A DNA stretch of 64,000 bases from an uncultured Roseburia sp. (GTDB taxonomy: Bacteria > Bacillota > Clostridia > Lachnospirales > Lachnospiraceae). The translations under genes were made by a program, and so were the position numbers. This document shows positions 53,362 to 60,814 of this stretch, in pieces (the stretch's first letter is position 1; every line of letters starts with the position of its first letter). The stretch is from assembly GCA_944380515.1 (NCBI GenBank), contig CALWHT010000053.1, positions 1-64,000 on the forward strand, written 5' to 3'. The notes below the pieces were generated by a model. That model saw nothing but the letters and a program-made list of their open reading frames with translations, did not search any database and was not told the DNA's origin.

Positions 53362-54591
53362 TTAAAGAACGCCTGAGAACAGATCCCGGTACCATTTCAG
53401 GGAATTCATATAGGCATCGTGGACTACCTGAATATCAATCTGTTTTAAAAGCATCAGCCTGGAAACCTCCTGCCATTCTCCGGCTTCGTACTGCTTTATG
53501 AAATCAAGCAATTCCGCAAACTCTCCTTTTCCGTCGACCAGTGCCTCTTTGATTTCCCGGGAAACCTTTACCAGGGAAAGCGCTTCGGCCATCGTTTTTT
53601 CCAGGATGATGTCGAGCACCGAAAACAGGCCCATCAGAAACAGCCCGGAGGCTTTGGAGCCGAGGTTGAAGGCGGGCGCGAGATTTTCGGCAAATTTGGC
53701 GCGCAGAAGCGAAAGCCGTGTAATCTCCGTCGGCTTGTCGGAGCAGAGCTCGTGGATGACCGCGGTATTAATCCAGCGTTTCAGTTCCTTTTGTCCAAGC
53801 ATGGCCGCGGCGTGCCGGATAGAGGTAATCTCGGAGTTGACCGCCATGTGGTTTACCATCTTCAGCAGTGAGATGACAAGAGCCGTATCGCGGCCGATGA
53901 TATCGGCGGCTTTTGTCAGATCAAAGTCGTAGGTATTCACAAGATTCATCAGCTCGATGTAATTGACCTTCAGCGGCGCTACCTTGTTGTTGCCCTTTGT
54001 CACCGGCAGCCGGTAGAAGCTTCCCTCAAACAGTGTGCAGCTGTTATCAAGCTTTAATGCCTCAAAGACATCGGTGGTCTTAATATTGGAAGCGCAGAGC
54101 TTTAAGTGCGGATAAAGCTTATTGAAATAAATCCGCGCTTTGGTGATGTCGACCTGCTCGCAGTCGAGCAGAATATAGTCCATCAGGGCAAGCACTTCGC
54201 GGTAGTCCTCGTAATGCGATACCGGAAGCTTTCGGATGGCCAGACGGTAGCCCTGATTTTTCAGCTCATGCAGTCTGTTGATATACATCTCGATGGGAGG
54301 AATCCCGTTGTCAATTAAAAGTACGAGACGGCCGTGCGGCGCGTCGCATTCACTGGCAATATCCGAAAAAACAGAGATATTATTGAGGGAGACAAAAATC
54401 TCCTGCGCAGGGGCAAGTGTCTGGATTCCCATATTTTTGATCAGCTCCAGACCTTCAATGCGGGAAGCGCCGTCGTTTTTGCCGCTTCCAAGAAGGCTTG
54501 GATAAAGAAGGAAATTCTTTTTCTGTGTAAACAGTGAGTAGGCGCTGACTTTCATGTTTTCATCGAATAACGGTATTAATGTAACAAGCAT
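53362..54591 (-). CDS. Degenerate EAL-HDOD signalling protein
   Basis: 409 residues starting MLVTLIPLF, seven bases after AAGGAG; ATG 54597 overlaps that site. The N-terminal half (about 1-195) resembles an EAL domain in order but lacks the catalytic ExL and metal acids (the E-x-L site reads QEIFVSLNN). The C-terminal half (about 205-400) is HDOD: LMNLVNTYDFDLTKAADIIG, VISLLKMVNHM and IRHAAAMLGQKELKRWI, without metal-binding HD. This YuxH-like architecture probably binds cyclic di-GMP or partners rather than degrading it. Confidence 0.85.
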   Translation of the reverse strand: MLVTLIPLFDENMKVSAYSLFTQKKNFLLYPSLLGSGKNDGASRIEGLELIKNMGIQTLAPAQEIFVSLNNISVFSDIASECDAPHGRLVLLIDNGIPPIEMYINRLHELKNQGYRLAIRKLPVSHYEDYREVLALMDYILLDCEQVDITKARIYFNKLYPHLKLCASNIKTTDVFEALKLDNSCTLFEGSFYRLPVTKGNNKVAPLKVNYIELMNLVNTYDFDLTKAADIIGRDTALVISLLKMVNHMAVNSEITSIRHAAAMLGQKELKRWINTAVIHELCSDKPTEITRLSLLRAKFAENLAPAFNLGSKASGLFLMGLFSVLDIILEKTMAEALSLVKVSREIKEALVDGKGEFAELLDFIKQYEAGEWQEVSRLMLLKQIDIQVVHDAYMNSLKWYRDLFSGVL

Positions 54592-54829
54592 AGGCATTCT
54601 CCTTATGTCAATCCATCGTTTTACGGCGGTTCTTAAATGTGTTTCCTATAAATTTACTATACTATATTTCGGCAAAATTTACATTCCTTTTTTGTGAAAA
54701 AAATATAAATTCAGCGCATTTTTTTTAAATTTGGAAATGGTGGAAATTGTGTGGAAAACACTTGATATTTCCGCTGTTCTGTGGAAAACTAAAGGTATCA
54801 GGCACAAAGGAGAACAGGGGGGGATTATT

Positions 54830-56296
54830 ATGTTGAAGCAATGGGAAGAAATGCAGTGTCCGGCAGATACTGAATTGGAGGAGCGTCTTCGGGAGGTCAG
54901 GGAAAAGCTGAAAGTGCAGCAGCTTAAGGTAAAGGAGCACAGGATCCCGGTGCTGGTGCTCGTGGAGGGCTGGGGCACGGCGGGCAAGGGCTCTCTCATC
55001 GGGCAGATGATAAAAAATATCGATCCGCGTTTTTTTAAGGTGGCCTCCATGTCCGCGCCCACCGAGGAAGAAAAAAGAAAGCCGTTTTTATACCGTCATT
55101 TTGTTAAGATACCTGAGGCGGGCAAATTCAGCTTTCTGGATTCGGGCTGGATGGATGAGATTATGAGGGAAAAGCTGGATGGGGAGCTGAATGACAGGAA
55201 GTATGAGGAACGCATCGAGAGCGTGAAGCGGTTTGAACGGCAGCTCACCGACAACGGTTATCTGGTAGTCAAGCTGTTTTTACAGGTCTCAAGGGAGGAG
55301 CAGAAAAAGCGTATTGCGCGTTTGGCAGGGGAAAAGGATACCAAATGGCGGGTCAGCAAAAATGACCACTGGCAGAATGAGCATTACGACACCTGTATGG
55401 AGGCGTTTGACGCATATCTGAAGAATACCGCGCTGCCCTCGGCACCCTGGTATATCATCGACGCAAAGTCTAAAAAATGGACCGAATTACAGGCGCTTCA
55501 GATTCTGACGGAGGCAATCGACGTGGCGCTTGCGAATAACGCCCTGGCGGTGCCGATTTTACAGAACGTTTTCCCGATGGAGAAAATGCCGCTTCTCTCG
55601 GAGGTGGCGCTCGATAAAACGCTGGATGCCGATGCGTACAAGGAGGAGTTGAAACGGCTGCAACACCGTCTGGGCGAGCTGCATAACCGTCTTTACCGCA
55701 AGAAGGTTCCGGTCATTATCGCTTATGAGGGCTGGGACGCGGCAGGCAAGGGAGGCAATATCAAGCGTCTGACGGGAGCGCTGGATCCGAGAGGCTACGA
55801 GGTGCATCCGATCGCCAGCCCGGAGCCGCATGAGAAGGCGCGCCATTATCTGTGGCGCTTTTGGACGCGTCTTCCAAAGACCGGACATATCGCGATTTTT
55901 GACCGTACCTGGTACGGTCGGGTGATGGTAGAGCGCCTGGAGGGCTTTTGTTCGGAGAATGACTGGAAGCGGGCCTATAATGAGATTAATGAGTTTGAAA
56001 AGGAGCTGCACGACTGGGGCGCGGTCATCCTCAAGTTCTGGGTGCAGATTGATAAGGATACCCAGCTTGCGCGCTTCAACGAGAGGCAGAACACGCCGGA
56101 GAAGCAGTGGAAAATTACGGAGGAGGACTGGCGGAACCGGGAAAAGTGGGATGCTTATGAGGAAGCCGTCAACGAAATGCTGCAGAAAACCAGTACCACG
56201 TATGCGCCGTGGCACATATTGGAGTCTGTGGATAAGAGGTACGCGAGAATCAAGGCGCTTAAGATTGTGATTAAGGAATTGGAGAAGGTGCTGTAG
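54830..56296 (+). CDS. Tandem PPK2 polyphosphate kinase (polyphosphate:AMP phosphotransferase type)
   Basis: 488 residues from ATG 54830 with GGGGGGA upstream. Two PPK2 domains: the first (about 15-250) has Walker A VEGWGTAGKGS near 45 but a weak Walker B (DSGWMDE); the second (about 275-485) has YEGWDAAGKGG near 299 and intact FDRTWYGRVMVERL. This matches class II two-domain PPK2, where the C-terminal domain is catalytic, transferring phosphate from polyphosphate to AMP. It may recycle AMP under energy stress. Cytoplasmic. Confidence 0.9.
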   Translation: MLKQWEEMQCPADTELEERLREVREKLKVQQLKVKEHRIPVLVLVEGWGTAGKGSLIGQMIKNIDPRFFKVASMSAPTEEEKRKPFLYRHFVKIPEAGKFSFLDSGWMDEIMREKLDGELNDRKYEERIESVKRFERQLTDNGYLVVKLFLQVSREEQKKRIARLAGEKDTKWRVSKNDHWQNEHYDTCMEAFDAYLKNTALPSAPWYIIDAKSKKWTELQALQILTEAIDVALANNALAVPILQNVFPMEKMPLLSEVALDKTLDADAYKEELKRLQHRLGELHNRLYRKKVPVIIAYEGWDAAGKGGNIKRLTGALDPRGYEVHPIASPEPHEKARHYLWRFWTRLPKTGHIAIFDRTWYGRVMVERLEGFCSENDWKRAYNEINEFEKELHDWGAVILKFWVQIDKDTQLARFNERQNTPEKQWKITEEDWRNREKWDAYEEAVNEMLQKTSTTYAPWHILESVDKRYARIKALKIVIKELEKVL

Positions 56297-56353
56297 GAAC
56301 AGGCCGGGAGGCGGGCTGTCGCGTTAACGAATGAAAATCCGTGAAGCGGCAGC

Positions 56354-56941
56354 CTAAAATCTGATACTGTATAGTCTTACCTCATCCATTCTATAACAAA
56401 GGTCTTTTAGTTCATCCTTTTGACTTACGGCTGCATCAAAAATTAGTTCCTCCGGTCCATATATATCACCAAGCCGGTCATTAAGCAATGTTGCACATTT
56501 ACATCCCTGGCTGTAGCATCTAAGCCAAGAGCGTTCCTCCTCCAATGTAAAGCCCATTTTTCTATAGAAGCTGTTGGCGGGCTCATCCTCCTGAGTCCAA
56601 ACCTCACAGTAATGTATATTTTCTTCTAATAATCTCTTCTTAGTCTCTTCCCAAAGATTCTTAGCCACCGAAAGCTTTCTGTACTCAGGAAGAACTCCCA
56701 GGTGCCAGATCACAGAGTTTCGCTCCCCCTTCTTGTTACAGCTTGCATTCTCAGAATCAATCTCCGTATCAATAAATCCGATTACTTTACCAGCATGTTC
56801 CGCTATAAGACTTATGGAAGGTTTATTATACGTTTCCTTTTCTGTCTTAACATCATTCCAATAGGAACAGTCAAGGAAAGCAATTGCGCGGCATCTGATC
56901 CATGCCTGTTCATCTTTGTCGCAATAATCTCTGATTATCAT
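56354..56941 (-). CDS. GNAT family N-acetyltransferase
   Basis: 195 residues starting MIIRDYCDKDEQAWIRC; AAGG nine bases upstream favours this ATG over the one three codons earlier. GNAT core: IGFIDTEIDSEN, WHLGVLPEYRKLSVAKNLWE (acetyl-CoA binding, R-x-x-x-x-A variant), EDEPANSFYRKMGFTLEEE. The substrate is unknown. Alone on the minus strand, convergent with the PPK2 gene, 57 bases between stops. Confidence 0.88.
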   Translation of the reverse strand: MIIRDYCDKDEQAWIRCRAIAFLDCSYWNDVKTEKETYNKPSISLIAEHAGKVIGFIDTEIDSENASCNKKGERNSVIWHLGVLPEYRKLSVAKNLWEETKKRLLEENIHYCEVWTQEDEPANSFYRKMGFTLEEERSWLRCYSQGCKCATLLNDRLGDIYGPEELIFDAAVSQKDELKDLCYRMDEVRLYSIRF

Positions 56942-57129
56942 TTTGAGCATCCTTTCAAATCCCGATTGTTGAACCCTTGCAGTACACTTTCCGAATTATA
57001 TCATAACCCCGGTTATGCTACATCAGAATTTTTATTTTATAGCGCCAAAAGCCCTCCGCAGCAGGAAAATACCCCTGCGTGAGAACGCACAAGAAAAGGC
57101 AAATTATGACATATCTGGATCTGGTTTTT

Positions 57130-57366
57130 ATGCAGTACGGACATTTTGATCAGGAGAAGAGAGAGTACGTGATAGACCGTGTGGATCTTCCGGTTTCATG
57201 GACCAATTATCTCGGGGTAAAGGAGCTGTTAAAGGATCCATCGCTTCGGATTGGGGATGTCTCGGAGCAGGTTGGATTTTTGGATCTGGCGCATTTCTCA
57301 AGAGTGTTTAAAAAGCAGGAGGGCGTCTCGGCGAACGAATACCGCAATCGGGTATTTGGGAGATAG
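57130..57366 (+). pseudogene. Chimeric remnant: GH94 phosphorylase start joined to AraC regulator end
   Basis: One open frame (open from 57079). From 57130 it reads MQYGHFDQEKREYVID and PVSWTNYLG, the start of GH94 phosphorylases such as cellobiose or chitobiose phosphorylase. After about residue 32 it switches to LLKDPSLRIGDVSEQVGFLD and FSRVFKKQEGVSANEY, the second helix-turn-helix of an AraC protein. The junction is near 57217-57228. No full protein of either family remains, so this looks like a deletion scar. The nearby nagA would fit a former amino-sugar locus. Confidence 0.7.
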
Positions 57367-57384
57367 GGCAGAATATAAAACTGT

Positions 57385-57425
57385 AAAAAACGGAGCGGCT
57401 GCAGCAGGCAGCCGCCCCGTTTTTT
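57385..57425. terminator. Bidirectional terminator before nagA
   Basis: GCGGCTGC/GCAGCCGC stem flanked by CGG/CCG and A6/T6 (57385-57425). It serves the remnant on + and nagA on -. Confidence 0.85.
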
Positions 57426-57447
57426 ACGTGCGCCGCCAGGCGCACGT

Positions 57448-58587
57448 TTAGTCAAGGAGTTGTCCTTTGAGCACAACCTTCTGTACCGATAAGTCCTCTT
57501 TGGATAACAGTACGCAGTCTCCGTATTTGCCGTTTTCGATACTGCCGCAGACGTCCTCCACCCCGATTGCCTTTGCCGGGTTGTATGTAGCGCAGCGCAC
57601 GGCCGTCTCGAGCGGGATTCCCATGGAAACCGCTGTTTTCATGCAGTCCATGAGGTTGGTTGCGGAGCCGGCAATCGTGCCGTCCTCCAGGGTGGCCAAA
57701 TGTCCCTTTACCGTGACCGGCAGGCCGCCGAGGGAGTAGGTTCCGTCCTGCATACCTACCGCACGCATCGTGTCACTGATTAAAATCATCCTTTCCTTTC
57801 CGAAAACCTGGAAAGCGACGCGGACTGCGGAGGGATGGATATGGATACCGTCGCAGATGATTTCCGGCATCACATGCGCGGAGTCATACGCTGCCCCGAA
57901 CACGCCCGGAGCACGGTGCGAAAAGCCCGGCATCGCGTTGTAAAAATGAGTCACATGGTCAGCGCCTAAGGAGAACGCTTTCATGGCGGTGTCGTAATCG
58001 CTGCACGTATGGCCGACGGAAATATGCACCCGTTCGTGCAGTGTGCGGATAAATTCCTCCGCGCCCTCCTCCTCCGGCGCAATCGTAATCAGCCGTACCA
58101 GACCGCCTGCCGCGTCCTGCAGACGCTCAAACATCGCGATATCCGGCTTTTTCACATAGGCGGGATTTTGTGCGCCTTTTTTCTCCATGGAAATAAATGG
58201 TCCCTCCAGATGAACCCCGCAGAGCCTGGACATCGGCAAATCCTTTGTGCGCTCATGGTAGTCCCGGGCGGCCTGGCAGACGGTGAGCAGCGTTTCCTCG
58301 GATAAGGTCATCGACGCGGGACAAATAGAGGTAACGCCCTGCGATGCCTCATAGCTCCCGATGGTATCCAGCGCCTCCGGAGTACCGTCACTGAAATCCG
58401 CGCCCTTGGCGCCGTGAAAATGGATGTCTACCAGTCCGGGAATCAGGTAATTGCCCTCTGCATCCAAAACCGTTTCATTTTCACGGGCAGCGCCGGAAGC
58501 ATCGGCAAAGAGCCCGTCCCGGATTGCGATGTCCTTTGCGACAAAACCCGCATCCAGGGTAAATACAAGAGCATTTTTAATAATCAT
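57448..58587 (-). CDS. nagA: N-acetylglucosamine-6-phosphate deacetylase
   Basis: 379 residues, standard length. Amidohydrolase fold: DIHFHGAKGADFSD near 55, HLEGPFIS with the metal-binding Glu near 128, VGHTCSDYDTAMKAFSLGAD (metal His), THFYNAM and the catalytic Asp in LISDTMRAVG near 270. It converts GlcNAc-6-P to glucosamine-6-P and acetate for amino-sugar catabolism or wall recycling. GGGGAGGG precedes the ATG. nagB is not in this window. Confidence 0.96.
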   Translation of the reverse strand: MIIKNALVFTLDAGFVAKDIAIRDGLFADASGAARENETVLDAEGNYLIPGLVDIHFHGAKGADFSDGTPEALDTIGSYEASQGVTSICPASMTLSEETLLTVCQAARDYHERTKDLPMSRLCGVHLEGPFISMEKKGAQNPAYVKKPDIAMFERLQDAAGGLVRLITIAPEEEGAEEFIRTLHERVHISVGHTCSDYDTAMKAFSLGADHVTHFYNAMPGFSHRAPGVFGAAYDSAHVMPEIICDGIHIHPSAVRVAFQVFGKERMILISDTMRAVGMQDGTYSLGGLPVTVKGHLATLEDGTIAGSATNLMDCMKTAVSMGIPLETAVRCATYNPAKAIGVEDVCGSIENGKYGDCVLLSKEDLSVQKVVLKGQLLD

Positions 58588-58616
58588 AGTGATTTTCCCT
58601 CCCCAAAGTATGTTTC

Positions 58617-58622
58617 ATTATA
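58617..58622 (-). promoter_or_regulatory. nagA -10 box
   Basis: Perfect TATAAT on the minus strand, about 30 bases before the ATG; the -35 region (GTTAATC about 16 bases upstream) is weak. Confidence 0.45.
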
Positions 58623-58697
58623 GCATTATGATACCTCTGATTAACGCCTGGCGCAAGCCTTTTATGCCCGATTTTCGGGAACTTCGGCGGCTTTTGC

Positions 58698-58726
58698 TTT
58701 TCATTTTTTAAGAAAGCGGTTATAAT
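58698..58726 (+). promoter_or_regulatory. lspA-PAP2 promoter
   Basis: TTTTCA 58698-58703, 17-base spacer, perfect TATAAT 58721-58726, 30 bases before the ATG. Confidence 0.65.
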
Positions 58727-58755
58727 GAAAAAAAGTCGTTGGAAGGGAGGGCTTT

Positions 58756-59208
58756 ATGGGATATTTACTGATTGCGGCGGCGGTTTTTATCGGGGATTTT
58801 TTTGTGAAGCGCCATATGGACAAAAAATATGCGAAAAATGTAGTCCATGCGCGGTGCCGCGGCAGGATTTTGATTGAGAAATATTATAACAGGGGGGCGG
58901 CACTCAATTTTTTACAGAAGCGTCCCGGAGTGCTTCGGGTCATCCACACGGCGCTGATGATTTTTGCCGCTGCGATCTGCTACGTGCTTTTAAAGACGCC
59001 TGGGCGCGGATTGGCAAAGACCGGGATGGCGCTGCTTCTCGGCGGAGGCTTAAGCAACCTTTATGACCGGTATACGAAGGGGTATGTCGTGGATTATTTC
59101 AGAATTAATGCCGGCCCGAAACGTTTTCGAAATATCATTTTTAACCTGTCTGATTTTTGTATTTTTATCGGGGCGTTTGTGGCGGCGGGAAGCGGGGGAA
59201 AAGAGTGA
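58756..59208 (+). CDS. lspA: Signal peptidase II homologue
   Basis: 150 residues, four membrane helices. The two catalytic aspartates are present: GGLSNLYDRYTKGYVVDYF near 100-117 and FNLSDFCIFIGAF near 131, plus GDFFVKRHMDKK at the N-terminus. It cleaves the signal peptide of prolipoproteins, several of which are encoded here. The motif sequence differs from typical LspA (LSNLYDR in place of GNLIDR), so it may be a second copy. It overlaps the next gene by 4 bases. Confidence 0.82.
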   Translation: MGYLLIAAAVFIGDFFVKRHMDKKYAKNVVHARCRGRILIEKYYNRGAALNFLQKRPGVLRVIHTALMIFAAAICYVLLKTPGRGLAKTGMALLLGGGLSNLYDRYTKGYVVDYFRINAGPKRFRNIIFNLSDFCIFIGAFVAAGSGGKE

Positions 59209-59708
59209 AAAAAGAACAGTATCTAAGCATGACGGAGGCGCTTCGTAAAAATCCCCGGAGGAAGGCGCTGGTACAGCGGGTCAACCGGGGACTTACGGGG
59301 CTTGTATTTTTCTGTTATCCGCTTTATTTATGTCTGCTGCTGGTGAAAAAAGACGCACTGTTATTACAGGCGGTGGCGGTACCGGCAGTATCGTTTGTGG
59401 TGGTTTCCGTTTTCCGCAGGATTGTCAACGAACCGCGGCCCTATGAAAAATTCAAAATCCCGCCGGTGCTCTCAAAGGAGACAAAGGGAAAGTCCTTTCC
59501 GAGCAGGCATGTATTTTCCGTGTTTGTCATTGCCGTGACCGTCTTTGTCCGCTGCCCGGCGGCAGGCCTGCTTTTGGGCGCGGCGGGTGTGCTTTTGGCA
59601 GTGATCCGTGTGGTCGGGGGCGTACACGAGCCGCGCGACGTGATTGCGGGCGCGGTATTCGGCATCGCAAGCGGCATCATCGGATATTATCTCATTCCGT
59701 TTGCATAA
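59205..59708 (+). CDS. PAP2 family phosphatase
   Basis: 167 residues from GTG 59205, which overlaps the lspA stop (GTGA); ATG 59229 is an alternative. The PAP2 triad is visible: RRIVNEPRPYEKF, KSFPSRHVFSVF and RVVGGVHEPRDVIAGAV (catalytic His). Five or six membrane helices. Such enzymes dephosphorylate undecaprenyl-pyrophosphate or phosphatidyl lipids. Coupling to lspA suggests a shared envelope role. Ends only 24 bases from the convergent AraC gene. Confidence 0.87.
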   Translation: MKKEQYLSMTEALRKNPRRKALVQRVNRGLTGLVFFCYPLYLCLLLVKKDALLLQAVAVPAVSFVVVSVFRRIVNEPRPYEKFKIPPVLSKETKGKSFPSRHVFSVFVIAVTVFVRCPAAGLLLGAAGVLLAVIRVVGGVHEPRDVIAGAVFGIASGIIGYYLIPFA

Positions 59709-59732
59709 CGGGAAGCCTTTGAGCGTTTTGGG

Positions 59733-60635
59733 CTATTCGGACGTCTGCTGTTTTTTGCGGTATTCTCTCGGCGTCTGCCCGAAGCGCTTTTTAAAAGTCC
59801 GGTTAAAATAAGACAGATTTTCAAAGCCCACCTCCGAGGCGATGGCGAGGATGGAGGAGTCGGAGGACAGTAAAAGCCGGGACGCCATGGTGAGCCGGTA
59901 TTCGTTGAGATATTCGATAAAGGACGTTCCCATAGTTCCCTTAAAATATTTCATAAAATGAGATTTGCTGATTCCGACTTCTGACGCAATTTCCTCAATC
60001 GTGATTTTTTCCATATAATTATTTTCGATATATTTTAAGATCAGCTTCATTTTTTCGAGAGAACGGCGGTCCCTGGAATTTTGGCTGCCGTCCGGCAGTT
60101 CTTTGGAGCGGCATTTATGAAACAGAATAAAAAACAGCATGAAAAGCTGGCTTTTAATGAAAAGCTGGTAGCCGGGCGGACAGGTCTTGCAGATTTCATC
60201 GTTGGCGTCCACGCAGGCGGCAATTTCCCCGTAATGCGGGCTGTCCGGCGTAAAGAGCAGCGGTACCGGGATATTGCCGGAGAGCAGCGGCAGAAAATAG
60301 TCGGTGTTGCAGGTGTCCGTCTTTTTCGAAATCAGGATGTTCGGGTGAAAAATGATATTTTCGTATTCCATGGACGCTCCGTCGGATTGCCCGATGGAGT
60401 GTAGCTGCCCCGGAAGGATGAGCGCGATGGTCCCTGCGGTGACGGTGTGCTGCGTGAAATCGACGGTAATCGTTCCCTGGCCTTTTTTGATATAGATAAT
60501 CTCCATCTCGTCGTGCCAGTGAACCGGGACGTAATTAAAGTCCAGCGGAATAGAGCACAGATAGGTGATATAGGGGAACAGCGGGTCTCCGTGTAGAATT
60601 TTTTCCTGGTAATTTTCATATTCTAAGATATTCAT
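59733..60635 (-). CDS. AraC family transcriptional regulator with cupin domain
   Basis: 300 residues. An N-terminal cupin sensor (about 15-110, PVHWHDEMEIIYIKKGQGTI and ALILPGQLHSIG) and a C-terminal double helix-turn-helix (about 195-295: ITIEEIASEVGISKSHFMKY and SILAIASEVGFENLSYFNRT) ending FGQTPREYRKK. It probably senses a sugar and controls a carbohydrate gene; divergent glgP is a candidate. The ATG has no Shine-Dalgarno sequence and lies 6 bases after a -10 box. Confidence 0.92.
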   Translation of the reverse strand: MNILEYENYQEKILHGDPLFPYITYLCSIPLDFNYVPVHWHDEMEIIYIKKGQGTITVDFTQHTVTAGTIALILPGQLHSIGQSDGASMEYENIIFHPNILISKKTDTCNTDYFLPLLSGNIPVPLLFTPDSPHYGEIAACVDANDEICKTCPPGYQLFIKSQLFMLFFILFHKCRSKELPDGSQNSRDRRSLEKMKLILKYIENNYMEKITIEEIASEVGISKSHFMKYFKGTMGTSFIEYLNEYRLTMASRLLLSSDSSILAIASEVGFENLSYFNRTFKKRFGQTPREYRKKQQTSE

Positions 60636-60641
60636 GATAGG

Positions 60642-60671
60642 ATTGTACCACTTTTTGACGTAATATTACAA
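60642..60671 (-). promoter_or_regulatory. AraC gene promoter abutting the start codon
   Basis: Minus strand: TTGTAA (60671-60666), 18-base spacer, TACAAT (60647-60642). The ATG is at 60635, so the expected start of transcription falls at or next to the start codon. Confidence 0.55.
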
Positions 60672-60814
60672 GAAAAATCGTGCTCCGATACATATAATAA
60701 TGCCATAAACAATGATTTTGCGAAAAATTGCGAAATCTACCTGCAAAATAAAAAGTAATGTTGGGGAAACAAAGTTATGGCCGCGCACGAAACTGCGCAG
60801 AAAAGGAGGAAAAC

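Noticed and set aside
54750..54789. TGTGGAAAAC pair as DnaA boxes/replication origin
   Set aside because: Each differs from the DnaA box (TGTGGATAA), and no dnaA, dnaN or A+T-rich unwinding region is nearby.
57426..57447. Perfect 8-bp hairpin as a separate nagA terminator
   Set aside because: On the nagA strand it is followed by A, not T; the stronger stem at 57385-57425 explains termination.
60081..60404. 107-codon + strand open frame opposite the AraC gene
   Set aside because: The AraC domains are clear on the minus strand and this frame has no ribosome site or motif.
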